Assembly: GCF_016863515.1 (NCBI RefSeq)
Contig: NZ_BOPA01000026.1
Location: 62,001 to 126,000, forward strand
Direction: 5' to 3'
Length of the DNA: 64,000 bases
Source: Micromonospora gifhornensis
GTDB lineage: Bacteria > Actinomycetota > Actinomycetes > Mycobacteriales > Micromonosporaceae
The first letter of the stretch is position 1; every line of letters begins with the position of its first letter. Below are positions 18,956 through 27,160 of the stretch, piece after piece. Made by a program: the position numbers and the translations under genes. The notes under the pieces are model-generated. The model was not told where the DNA came from and searched no databases. It saw only the letters and a list, made by a program, of their open reading frames with translations.

Positions 18956-19981
18956 ATGCCCATCGCTTCCCCCGAGGCTTACGCCGAGATGCTGGACCGC
19001 GCCAAGGCGGGCCGGTACGCGTACCCGGCGATCAACGTGACGTCGTCGCAGACGCTCAACGCGGCGCTCAAGGGCTTCGCCGACGCGGAGAGCGACGGCA
19101 TCATCCAGGTCTCCACCGGCGGCGCCGAGTACCTCTCCGGCCCCTCGATCAAGGACATGGTCACCGGCGCGGTGGCGTTCGCCGCGTACGCGCACGAGGT
19201 GGCCAAGAAGTACCCGGTCAACATCGCGCTGCACACCGACCACTGCCCGAAGGACAAGCTGGACAAGTTCGTCCGGCCGCTGATGGCCATCTCGCAGGAG
19301 CGGGTGAAGGCCGGCCAGGAGCCGCTGTTCCAGTCGCACATGTGGGACGGTTCCGCCGTGCCGGTCGCGGAGAACCTGGAGATCGCCGAGCAGTTGCTCG
19401 CCGAGGCCGCCAAGGGCAAGATCGTCCTGGAGATCGAGGTCGGCGTCGTCGGCGGCGAAGAGGACGGTGTCGAGAACGCCATCAACGACAAGCTCTACAC
19501 CACCGTCGAGGATGGCCTGGCCATGGTCGAGGCGCTCGGCCTGGGCGAGAAGGGCCGCTACATGGCGGCGCTGACCTTCGGCAACGTGCATGGGGTCTAC
19601 AAGCCGGGCAACGTCAAGCTCCGCCCCGAGGTGCTCAAGCACATCCAGGAGGCGGTCGGCGCCAAGTACGGCAAGGAGAAGCCGCTCAGCCTGGTCTTCC
19701 ACGGTGGCTCCGGCTCGCTGCTGTCGGAGATCCGCGAGGCGCTCGACTACGGCGTGGTGAAGATGAACATCGACACCGACACCCAGTACACCTTCTCGCG
19801 CCCGGTGGCGGACCACATGTTCCGCAACTACGACGGCGTACTCAAGGTCGACGGCGAGGTCGGCAACAAGAAGCTGTACGACCCGCGGGTGTGGGGCAAG
19901 GCCGCCGAGGCCGGCATGGCCGCCCGCGTGGTGGAGGCCTGCGAGCACCTGCGCTCCACCGGCACCACCATGACCAAGTGA
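18956..19981 (+). CDS. fba: Class II fructose-bisphosphate aldolase
   Basis: 341 residues, a zinc-dependent aldolase of glycolysis and gluconeogenesis (class IIA). Key segments are HTDHCPKDKL, where the His/Asp pair bind zinc and act in catalysis, TFGNVHGVYKPGN, VFHGGSGS (phosphate loop and zinc His) and KMNIDTDTQY. AAGGAGCG precedes the ATG. A strong stem-loop follows 20 bp downstream. Proximity to pyrE matches the Streptomyces gene order. Confidence 0.97.
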   Translation: MPIASPEAYAEMLDRAKAGRYAYPAINVTSSQTLNAALKGFADAESDGIIQVSTGGAEYLSGPSIKDMVTGAVAFAAYAHEVAKKYPVNIALHTDHCPKDKLDKFVRPLMAISQERVKAGQEPLFQSHMWDGSAVPVAENLEIAEQLLAEAAKGKIVLEIEVGVVGGEEDGVENAINDKLYTTVEDGLAMVEALGLGEKGRYMAALTFGNVHGVYKPGNVKLRPEVLKHIQEAVGAKYGKEKPLSLVFHGGSGSLLSEIREALDYGVVKMNIDTDTQYTFSRPVADHMFRNYDGVLKVDGEVGNKKLYDPRVWGKAAEAGMAARVVEACEHLRSTGTTMTK

Positions 19982-20000
19982 CGCACTAGACGTCCCGAAC

Positions 20001-20039
20001 GACGGCGGTCAGGCTCCTTCCCGGAGCCTGGCCGCCGTC
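20001..20039 (+). terminator. fba terminator
   Basis: GACGGCGGTCAGGCTCC (20001-20017) pairs with GGAGCCTGGCCGCCGTC (20023-20039) with minimal mismatch, then a short T-rich stretch (CTTTGTT). Confidence 0.8.
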
Positions 20040-20044
20040 GCTTT

Positions 20045-20098
20045 GTTAACAAGGGGCCCTTCCTCTACCGGAGGCGTTAACAAGGTGCCCTTCCTTAC
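20045..20098. repeat. 54-bp stop-codon-associated repeat, copy 1
   Basis: Starts GTTAACAAGGGGCCCTTCCT and ends AAGGTGCCCTTCCTTAC: two related half-elements, each with GTTAA...CCCTTCC. The TTA at 20095-20097 is the TAA stop codon, on the minus strand, of the LOG-family gene. Other copies are at 47794-47847 (inverted) and 48497-48550. Confidence 0.88.
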
Positions 20099-21408
20099 CG
20101 CAGCAGTAGGCGGACGGCCTCGTGGGCGTCGTCGGTGAGGTGCACGGTGTCGGAGAGGTCGCCGAAGGGTGAGGTCGCCAGCAGCGGACGCAGCAGCGAC
20201 TCCACCGGCAGTTCCTCGGTCCAGTAGGCACGGTCCAGGAACACGTAGGCCCCGCTCGCGCCGTCGGTGCCGTAGTAGGTCTTGGTGGCCGCCTGGAACA
20301 CCTCCTGCACCGTGCCGGCCCGGCCGGGAGCGAAGACGATCCCGCCCCGGGCCAGCCGCAGGATGGTGTCCTCCCGGATGGCGTTCGAGAAGTACTTGGC
20401 GATCCGGCCGGCGAACAGGTTCGCCGGTTCGTGGCCGTAGAGCCAGGTCGGCACCGCCAGCCCGCCGCAGTGGGCCCAGTCCAGGTCACCGGTGGCCAGC
20501 TCGGTCGAGTCGGCCTGGTACGCCGTCGCCGGCTCGGTGTCGTCCGGAGGTGGGGTGACCGAACGGCCGAACAGTTCCCGGACGCGAAGTGCCACCGCCG
20601 TGTAGCGGTCGTGGTCACTGAAGTCGGGCGCGGTGGCGAGCAGGTCGATGGCGGCGGTCAGATCCTCGGCCGGGCGGGTCGACAGGTACGCGCCGAGGTT
20701 GGCGGCCTCCATCACCCCCGGCCCGCCGCCGGTGACCACCAGCCGGTTCGCCCGCGCCAGTTCCCGGCCGAGCACCGCGGCCATCCGGTACGACCGGCTG
20801 CCCCGGCGTACCGCGTGCCCGCCCATCACGCCGACCACCGACTGCGGCCCGTGCGCGGTCAACCAGGCACGGGTGGCATCGGCGAGCGCGTTGTCCACAC
20901 CGTGGTCGTGCAGCCGTTGGCCGAGCGCCTCCCGGACGTCGGGCAGCGCCCCGCCGTGGGCCCGGAAGTGCGCGTACACCCGGGCGTCGTACATCGCCTC
21001 GAAGCCGCCCTCGGCGAAGCCGGCGGCCAACTCCTCAGGGGTGTAGAGGTGCGGCGGCTGGGTCGGGTAGGGCAGCCCGGAGAACGGCGGCACCACGTTC
21101 GCGCCGCGCCGGACCAGGTCGGCGCCGACCTGCCGGGAGGCGAAGCGGCAACCGACGAAGAGCGTTCCGGCCACCTCGACGGCGGTGAAGTCGGGGATCG
21201 GGTCGAGATCCAGCCGAAGGCCCTGGATGGTGAGGCCGACCAGGCTTCCGCTGGCCAGCCGCCGGTCGAACTCGGCCCGGGTCTGAATCTCGTTTGTCCA
21301 GGTGTGCGGCTCGATGACGTCCGCGGGGGGTGGAGTCGGCACCTGATCATCCTGCCCGGCCGGCTCAACCCGCGCCGACTGGCCCCGGGCCTGCGTCGGC
21401 CTGCTCAT
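20095..21408 (-). CDS. LOG-family (lysine-decarboxylase-like fold) protein, extended form
   Basis: 437 residues, twice the usual LOG length. The C-terminal ~250 residues show the Rossmann nucleotide fold with VVTGGGPGVMEAANLGAY and a variant of the PGGxGTxxE motif (FAPGRAGTVQEVF: the second Gly is Arg). LOG proteins are nucleoside-monophosphate phosphoribohydrolases, releasing free bases including cytokinins. The N-terminal ~150 residues (GLTIQGLRLDLDPIPDF, TLFVGCRFASRQVGADLV) are a conserved extra domain of unknown role. ATG 21408 gives MSRPTQ; the longer frame crosses a tandem repeat. Whether the Arg variant keeps hydrolase activity is uncertain. Confidence 0.85.
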   Translation of the reverse strand: MSRPTQARGQSARVEPAGQDDQVPTPPPADVIEPHTWTNEIQTRAEFDRRLASGSLVGLTIQGLRLDLDPIPDFTAVEVAGTLFVGCRFASRQVGADLVRRGANVVPPFSGLPYPTQPPHLYTPEELAAGFAEGGFEAMYDARVYAHFRAHGGALPDVREALGQRLHDHGVDNALADATRAWLTAHGPQSVVGVMGGHAVRRGSRSYRMAAVLGRELARANRLVVTGGGPGVMEAANLGAYLSTRPAEDLTAAIDLLATAPDFSDHDRYTAVALRVRELFGRSVTPPPDDTEPATAYQADSTELATGDLDWAHCGGLAVPTWLYGHEPANLFAGRIAKYFSNAIREDTILRLARGGIVFAPGRAGTVQEVFQAATKTYYGTDGASGAYVFLDRAYWTEELPVESLLRPLLATSPFGDLSDTVHLTDDAHEAVRLLLR

Positions 21409-21420
21409 CGCTGGACGGGA

Positions 21421-21479
21421 GCGTCGGCGGTGCTGGGGCGAGGGCGTCAGCGGTGCTGGGGCGAGGGCGTCAGCGGCGG
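21421..21479. repeat. 23-bp tandem repeat
   Basis: Two and a half units beginning GCGTCGGCGGTGCTGGGGCG (21421-21443, 21444-21466, partial to 21479). It lies just upstream of the LOG-family gene start, in a 282-bp gap before the DUF3151 gene that otherwise shows no gene or clear promoter. Confidence 0.75.
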
Positions 21480-21690
21480 TGGACGGGAGCCTGGAGGCGG
21501 TGGGCGGGAGCCCGGCGGCCTGGCCGGGCTCCCGCAATCCGGTTCCTGGGGAGGCTCCGGAAATTCAGTTGTAGTGGATTGTTCCGATTGGCGGCATGGG
21601 CCGCAGGCGTGACAGACCTCTCGGCCGTTCAGCCAGCCGGCTTGCCGGACCCGCTCGCGTACCGCCGGTCGATGCGGGTTGAATGGGGCG

Positions 21691-22119
21691 ATGCAGAACC
21701 TCCTACCTGAGCCACCCGCCACGCTCCTGCCCGCCGACGAGGAGGCCGACGCCGCCCTGGCCACGGCGGAGCAGGCCGGCAGCGACGAGGCGTACGCCGA
21801 GGCGGCGGCCCGGTTCCCGAGCCACAGCGCCGCCTGGGCCGCGCTGGCCACCCGGGCCTTCGCGCAGGATCAGGCCGTCGCGGCGTACGCGTACGCCCGC
21901 ACCGGCTACCACCGTGGCCTGGACCAGCTGCGCCGCAACGGTTGGAAGGGGCACGGTCCGGTGCCCTGGTCGCACGAGCCGAACCGGGGCTTCCTGCGCT
22001 GCCTGTACGTGCTCTCCCGGGCCGCCGACGAGATCGGCGAGGCCGACGAGGCGGCCCGCTGCGCCCAGTTCCTCCGCGACTGCGACCCGGCTGCCGCCGA
22101 CGCCCTCGCCAGCAACTGA
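21691..22119 (+). CDS. DUF3151 protein
   Basis: 142 residues. The start MQNLLPEPPATLLPAD and the core SHSAAWAALATRAF...YAYARTGYHRGLDQLRRNGWKG are typical of actinobacterial DUF3151 proteins, helical TPR-like proteins of unknown function. ATG 21691 is preferred to TTG 21679 because it matches the family start. It is divergent from the LOG-family gene and is followed by a 64-bp palindromic repeat. Confidence 0.85.
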   Translation: MQNLLPEPPATLLPADEEADAALATAEQAGSDEAYAEAAARFPSHSAAWAALATRAFAQDQAVAAYAYARTGYHRGLDQLRRNGWKGHGPVPWSHEPNRGFLRCLYVLSRAADEIGEADEAARCAQFLRDCDPAAADALASN

Positions 22120-22225
22120 CCCTCAACCCCGGGCCGGCCCTCACCGCAGCGACCCGCCTGCCCCGAGGGCCGCAGTGACGCCGCCGGCCCTGAGGGCCGC
22201 GGTGACGCCGCCCACCAGCATGATC

Positions 22226-22289
22226 GCGCTCGATCCGGGATCGAGTGGTCTCCCTCGCGTTGGAAGCCACTCGATCCCAGATCGAGCGC
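22226..22289. repeat. 64-bp palindromic intergenic repeat, copy 2
   Basis: Same length and arms as 5830-5893 (GCGCTCGATC...GATCGAGTGG, 18-nt loop, mirrored right arm ending GATCGAGCGC). The loop sequence differs. It lies between the convergent DUF3151 and ParA-like genes and may serve as a bidirectional terminator. Confidence 0.85.
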
Positions 22290-22334
22290 GCTGGGTCCCC
22301 GCGCGGGTCTTCGCCCGCGCGGGTCCCGCTCGGG

Positions 22335-24566
22335 TTACAGGCCCTCGGCGACGGCTGCGGCGATCTTGAGCCAGGCGTCGCGGGTGGCCGCTGACAGGCC
22401 GGCGTAACGGATGGGCTCGCCGGTGTCGATGAGCCGCTCGTACGGCGCCAGCAGCACCGCCCGGGTACGCGCGGCGAAGTGTTCCTGGATCGCCGGCAGG
22501 TCGATCTCCTTGCGCGAGGGCGGCATCGAGACGACCGTGACCGCCTGCCGGACCAGCCGTTGCCGTCCGCTCTGCTCCAGGTGGTCGAGCATCCGGGCGG
22601 CGGTCTCGGCCGAGTCGTTACGGGCCGACATGGTGACCACCAGTTGGTCGGTGGCGTCCATCGCCGCCTGCCAGTTCTGTGCCCGGACGTTGTTGCCGGT
22701 GTCCACGAAGATCAGCTTGTAGAACCGGCTGACCACCTCGCGGATCTCGCCGAAGGCCGCCGCGGTGAGCATCTCGCCCCCGGTCGCCGACTCGTCCGAG
22801 GCGAGTACGTCGAACATCCCCTCGCCCTGCGAGCGGACGTACTGCGACAGGTCGCCCACCCGGCCGTGCGCACCGTGGAACTGACCCAGATCGCGCAGCA
22901 GGTCCCGCACCGTACGGGAGTGGAAGTCCTGTTGGGCGCGCATGCCGAGGGTGCCCTGGGTCTCGTTGTTGTCCCAGGCCAGCACGTAACCGCCACGCTT
23001 CTGCCCGAAGGTCATGGCGAGCAGCAGGATGGCCACCGTCTTGCCGGCACCACCCTTGGGGTTGACAACGGTGACCTGGCGCAGCCCGCCGAAGTTGCGG
23101 CGCACCATCTCGATGTCGCGCTTGAGTTCCAGTTCGTGCCGCCCCGGCGGCAGCTTCACCAGGCCCGTCTTGTTGACCACGGCGCGTACGCCCATCGTTG
23201 CGACCGGGTCGGTGGGGCGTACCTGCCGCCGTCGCGCGAAGTCCTCGGCGGTGGGTGCACCGCCGGTCTCCTGCGTCCAGCCCTGATCCGTGAACCCGGT
23301 CCGGGACGCGGTCTCCGTCGGCTGGTACGGCACCTGCGGCGACACCGCCGGCGGGCCCTGCTGCTGCCAGGGGGCCGGTTGCCAGGCCGGCTGCGGCGGG
23401 AAGGGCCCGGGTGGTGCCGCGTACGGCGGCGTGACCTGGGGTGCGCCCGGCCCGGGGTGAGGTGCGGCAGGCACCCTGACGTCGACCGGCGGCGGCACCG
23501 CGGCCGTGAAGGGCCCCGGCGGGAGTACGGGCGTCTCGGGACCGGCCACGACGCCCTGCTGAGGTGCGGGAACGTGCGGCACCGGCTCGCCGTGCGGTGC
23601 GGAAGGGTGCGGCACCGGATCGCCGTGCTGCGGTGCGGGAGAGTGCGGCACCGGATCGCCGTGCTGCGGTGCGGCGACACCGTGCTGTGGCACGGGGAAG
23701 CTGCCGCGCTGGGGCGGCGGGACGGCCGCCTGATGCGGTCCGGGCTGCTGGGGTGCCGCAGCGCCGGACAGCGGGGTGTCCGGCGGCGCGGACGGCACCG
23801 GCGGAAGTGGCTGAGCCGGTCCGGCCCAGGTGGGGCGGGGCACACCGACCGCAGCCTCGGCCCTGCCGCCGTTCTCCGGCGGGGTGGCGACCCCGGACCG
23901 CTGTGGCGGCTGCGCCCACGGCGACTCCGCCACCGGCCGGGTCGTCGAGGTCACGTCGCCGCTGTCCGCTGCCGCTGAGTCTGCCCCGGTGTCGAGCGCG
24001 TCACCCCGCTCCGCCTGCGCGTTGTCGCTCACCGCACGCGGCCCGCTGTCCCGGTTCGGCGCGAGGGCGGTCGGCGGGTCGAGGGTGAACGGCAGGTCCA
24101 GGTTGACCTGACCGGACTCCGGCGGCGGCCCGACCGGGGTCGCTCGTCCGGATGCGGCAGGCGGGGCCGAGAACGAGCCGCCGTTGCCCGGTCCCCACGC
24201 GTTGGCACCCGGAACCGGATCCGGACCAGCGGAAACAGTTGGTTCCGGCGGGGTGGGCGGTGCCGGTGCCCAGCCGGTGGCGGGCGGCCCACCGCCGGTC
24301 AGCGACGGGTAGTCGGCGGGCGACGGCGGAACGGCCGTCGGATATCCGCCCGGCGTCGCGGAGTGGGTGGCCGGCGGGTGGTCACCAGGTGACGTCGCCG
24401 GTCGACCGCCGGGCGGTGGAGCGGCAGGCGGTGCGGGCGGTGGGGCGTCCCACCCCGACGTGCCGAAGCCGTCGATCTGGTCGGGTGGCCAGAGTGGTTC
24501 GATGTCCCGTTCCGGCACCCCATGCTGGCCGGGCACGTGCACCCGGTCGGCGTTCTCGTCCACCAC
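22335..24566 (-). CDS. MinD/ParA-type ATPase with long Pro-rich N-terminal region
   Basis: 743 residues. The first ~430 are Pro/Ala/Gly-rich and probably disordered, with repeated PQHGDPVPH units. The C-terminal ~300 form a deviant Walker A ATPase (VTVVNPKGGAGKTVAILLLA), with switch-like IFVDTGNNVRAQNW where ParA/MinD have the DxxG motif. EspI-like ATPases of type VII secretion loci and actinomycete polar-growth ParA proteins have this layout, but no ESX genes are nearby. Probably positions a cytoplasmic or membrane cargo; partner unknown. The Pro-rich part is unlike its neighbours in composition but in the same codon style. Confidence 0.85.
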   Translation of the reverse strand: MVDENADRVHVPGQHGVPERDIEPLWPPDQIDGFGTSGWDAPPPAPPAAPPPGGRPATSPGDHPPATHSATPGGYPTAVPPSPADYPSLTGGGPPATGWAPAPPTPPEPTVSAGPDPVPGANAWGPGNGGSFSAPPAASGRATPVGPPPESGQVNLDLPFTLDPPTALAPNRDSGPRAVSDNAQAERGDALDTGADSAAADSGDVTSTTRPVAESPWAQPPQRSGVATPPENGGRAEAAVGVPRPTWAGPAQPLPPVPSAPPDTPLSGAAAPQQPGPHQAAVPPPQRGSFPVPQHGVAAPQHGDPVPHSPAPQHGDPVPHPSAPHGEPVPHVPAPQQGVVAGPETPVLPPGPFTAAVPPPVDVRVPAAPHPGPGAPQVTPPYAAPPGPFPPQPAWQPAPWQQQGPPAVSPQVPYQPTETASRTGFTDQGWTQETGGAPTAEDFARRRQVRPTDPVATMGVRAVVNKTGLVKLPPGRHELELKRDIEMVRRNFGGLRQVTVVNPKGGAGKTVAILLLAMTFGQKRGGYVLAWDNNETQGTLGMRAQQDFHSRTVRDLLRDLGQFHGAHGRVGDLSQYVRSQGEGMFDVLASDESATGGEMLTAAAFGEIREVVSRFYKLIFVDTGNNVRAQNWQAAMDATDQLVVTMSARNDSAETAARMLDHLEQSGRQRLVRQAVTVVSMPPSRKEIDLPAIQEHFAARTRAVLLAPYERLIDTGEPIRYAGLSAATRDAWLKIAAAVAEGL

Positions 24567-24635
24567 GGTTCCTCCCCAGTCCTCCAGCCGAGGATAGGCC
24601 CACCGGCCGATCTCGGCCGCCGGTGCGGGACGCGG

Positions 24636-25634
24636 TCAGGGCGTCCAGACCGCCCAGGCACCCGGCTCGGTCCACCAGGACCGCTTACGGGTCAACTCGC
24701 CCTGCACACCGTCGTCCAGGTAGGGCAGCGCGGCCTCGTCGCGAGGCAGCACCGAGGCGGCCCGACCCCGGGCCCGCCGGACCTCCAGGCGTACCCGCCG
24801 ACGGCCCAGCCGCGACCGGGTGACCACAGGTACGGCCACCGCCACCTCGACCAGCCCGTCGCTCGGGTCCGGGTCGGCGAGCAGCGTGACGTCGTCGAGC
24901 CGGGCGTAACCGCCCGCGTTGCCGATCACGCAGGCCAGCAGGGGATCGTCGCCGTCGGACAGCACGGCGTCGTCCACCTCGACCCGGCCGCGCCAGTGCA
25001 GCGGTCGGCCGTCCTCGCCGGCAGCACCGAGCAGCGCGCCGTCCAGCGTGACCGAACCGCCGTCGTTGCGCAGCAGGTCGAGCCGTCGGGGCGTACCGTC
25101 GAGCACCGCGGCGGCCACCGCCGCCGGGTCGCGGGGCAGGCCGAGTTGCGCGGCCAGGTCGCGGTGCGTGGTGCTGCGGGCCGGGTCCAGCGGCAGTACG
25201 CCGATCGGCGGCAGGTCCGGCACGGTCCGGTTGCCGGCCAGGTCAGCCGGGCGGCGGCTGGGCGGTGGGGCGTACCGCCGGACCAGCCGGCGCAGCACGG
25301 CGCGCAACTGTGCGTCACCGGCGACGGCGACCACCAGGCGGGTCTTGGAGTCCGGGTCCGGCCAGGTGAGGCCGTCGGACCTGGCCGGGGCGTCCAGCCG
25401 GGCCAGCACGTCGTCGATCTCCGCGTCCGAGCGGGCGGTCACCGTCTCCACCCGGGCGCCCCGGGCGGTCAACGCGTCCGCACAGGCCAACACGGGTACG
25501 CGGGGCGTCTCGCAGCGGTCGTCGCGGTCCTTCGTCGCTGCCACGTCGCCGCCACAGCAGGCTTCGCCGCTGCCGCACCCGGCCCCGGAAGCGTCCCGCT
25601 CCGAGCCCAGAGTGAGCAGCACCACGTCGTACAC
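24636..25634 (-). CDS. Degenerate diacylglycerol-kinase-like protein
   Basis: 332 residues from GTG 25634, preceded by AGGAGGAG. The protein has the order of strands of a DAGK/NAD-kinase-like catalytic domain: LVVAVAGDAQLRAVLRRLV sits where GGDGTxNEV should be, and PIGVLPLDPARS resembles PLGILPLGTAND. The key GGDGT glycines and Asp are changed, so lipid-kinase activity is doubtful. Near the N-terminus is a Cys-rich stretch, AGCGSGEACCGG, which could bind a metal or form disulfides. Divergent from purA with 124 bp between. Assignment is by weak pattern similarity only. Confidence 0.6.
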   Translation of the reverse strand: MYDVVLLTLGSERDASGAGCGSGEACCGGDVAATKDRDDRCETPRVPVLACADALTARGARVETVTARSDAEIDDVLARLDAPARSDGLTWPDPDSKTRLVVAVAGDAQLRAVLRRLVRRYAPPPSRRPADLAGNRTVPDLPPIGVLPLDPARSTTHRDLAAQLGLPRDPAAVAAAVLDGTPRRLDLLRNDGGSVTLDGALLGAAGEDGRPLHWRGRVEVDDAVLSDGDDPLLACVIGNAGGYARLDDVTLLADPDPSDGLVEVAVAVPVVTRSRLGRRRVRLEVRRARGRAASVLPRDEAALPYLDDGVQGELTRKRSWWTEPGAWAVWTP

Positions 25635-25758
25635 GGGTAGCTCCTCCTGCTTTGTCTGCGCGACCCCTGCCGGTCGAGCCGTCACTACTTGTTAACCTGA
25701 CACCCCGGGCTCGCTGACCGGTCGCCATCTGGCACCCGAGCCTTCTGGAGGCGAGAAG

Positions 25759-27048
25759 ATGCCAGCGATCGTGCTCATCGGCGCTCAGTGGGGCGACGAG
25801 GGCAAGGGCAAGGTTACCGACCAGCTGGGTGAGCGGGTCGACTACGTCGTCCGCTACTCGGGCGGCAACAACGCCGGCCACACGGTGATCACGCCGGACG
25901 GCCAGAAGTACGCCCTGCACCTCATGCCCTCCGGGGCGCTGTCCCCGAACGCCGTGATCGTCATCGGCAACGGCGTGGTGGTCGACCCGAAGGTGCTGCT
26001 CAGCGAGATCGACGGCCTCGCCGAACGGGGCGTCGACGTCTCCCGGCTGCGGATCTCCGGCGACGCGCACCTGATCATGCCGCACCACCGGGCGTTGGAC
26101 CGGGTGGTGGAGCGCTACCTGGGCAGCTCCCGCATCGGCACCACCGGCCGGGGCATCGGTCCCGCGTACGGCGACAAGGTCGCCCGGATGGGCATCCGGG
26201 TGCAGGACCTGCTCGACCCGGGCATCCTGCGCAAGAAGCTGGAACTCGCGCTGCGCGAGAAGAACCAGGTGATGTTCAAGGTCTACAACCGCAAGGCCAT
26301 CGACCTCGACGCCACCATCGAGGAGTACCTGGAGTACGCGGAGCGGCTGCGGCCGTACATCGCGGAGACCCGCTCGATGCTCTGGGACGCCCTGGACCGG
26401 GGCGACACCGTCCTGCTGGAGGGTGCCCAGGCCACCATGCTCGACATGGACCACGGCACCTACCCCTTCGTCACCTCGTCGAACCCGACGGCAGGCGGGG
26501 CGTGCGTGGGCGCAGGCATCCCGCCGACCGCGATCACGAAGGTGATCGCGGTGAGCAAGGCGTACACCACCCGGGTCGGCTCCGGTCCGTTCCCGACCGA
26601 GCTGTTCGACGACAACGGCGACCACCTGCGCAAGGTCGGTCACGAGTACGGCACCACCACCGGCCGGGAGCGTCGCTGCGGCTGGTTCGACGCCGTGGTC
26701 GCCCGCTACGCCTGCCGCCTCAACGGCGTCACCGACCTGGTGATCACCAAGCTGGACGTGCTGACCGGCCTGGCCACGGTCCCCATCTGCGTCGGGTACG
26801 AGATCAACGGCAAGCGCGTCGACGACATGCCGATGACCCAGACCGACTTCCACCACGCCACCCCGATCTACGAAGAGCACGACGGCTGGTGGGAAGACAT
26901 CACCAAGGCGCGAACCGAGGAAGACCTCCCCGACAATGCGAGGCGCTACATCGCCCGCATCGAAGAACTCTGCAACACCAAGGTCTCGGTGGTAGGCGTA
27001 GGCCCCGGCCGCGAAGAAAACGTAACCCGCCACCCCCTCCTCCCCTGA
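25759..27048 (+). CDS. purA: Adenylosuccinate synthetase
   Basis: 429 residues, full length. It joins IMP and aspartate using GTP, the first AMP-branch step. The P-loop GAQWGDEGKGKVTD carries the catalytic Asp, and NAGHTV the catalytic His. GIGPAYGDKVAR (IMP binding) and the C-terminal guanine-binding region are intact. ATG follows CTGGAGGCG. This is the canonical enzyme; a divergent paralogue is at 48547. It is part of scattered purine genes here (purD next, then purB and purSQL). Confidence 0.97.
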   Translation: MPAIVLIGAQWGDEGKGKVTDQLGERVDYVVRYSGGNNAGHTVITPDGQKYALHLMPSGALSPNAVIVIGNGVVVDPKVLLSEIDGLAERGVDVSRLRISGDAHLIMPHHRALDRVVERYLGSSRIGTTGRGIGPAYGDKVARMGIRVQDLLDPGILRKKLELALREKNQVMFKVYNRKAIDLDATIEEYLEYAERLRPYIAETRSMLWDALDRGDTVLLEGAQATMLDMDHGTYPFVTSSNPTAGGACVGAGIPPTAITKVIAVSKAYTTRVGSGPFPTELFDDNGDHLRKVGHEYGTTTGRERRCGWFDAVVARYACRLNGVTDLVITKLDVLTGLATVPICVGYEINGKRVDDMPMTQTDFHHATPIYEEHDGWWEDITKARTEEDLPDNARRYIARIEELCNTKVSVVGVGPGREENVTRHPLLP

Positions 27049-27065
27049 CTCCCCATCTCCGTGTC

Positions 27066-27122
27066 GATCAAGAGGATGGCGTCTCGGGCAACCGCCGGAT
27101 TTGAGACGCAAACTTCTTGATC
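27066..27122. repeat. Palindromic element between purA and purD
   Basis: GATCAAGA (27066-27073) pairs with TTCTTGATC at the right end, and an inner GCGTCTC pairs with GAGACGC. The large interrupted inverted repeat lies 17 bp after purA. It is probably a purA terminator or a degenerate member of an intergenic repeat family. Confidence 0.65.
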
Positions 27123-27146
27123 AACAGGGGTGGGGGTGGGGGTGGG

Positions 27147-27152
27147 TAGGAT
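27147..27152 (+). promoter_or_regulatory. -10 box for leaderless purD transcript
   Basis: TAGGAT ends 8 nt before the purD GTG, so transcription should start at or beside the start codon. Same arrangement as pyrE. Confidence 0.55.
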
Positions 27153-27160
27153 GCCGGGTC

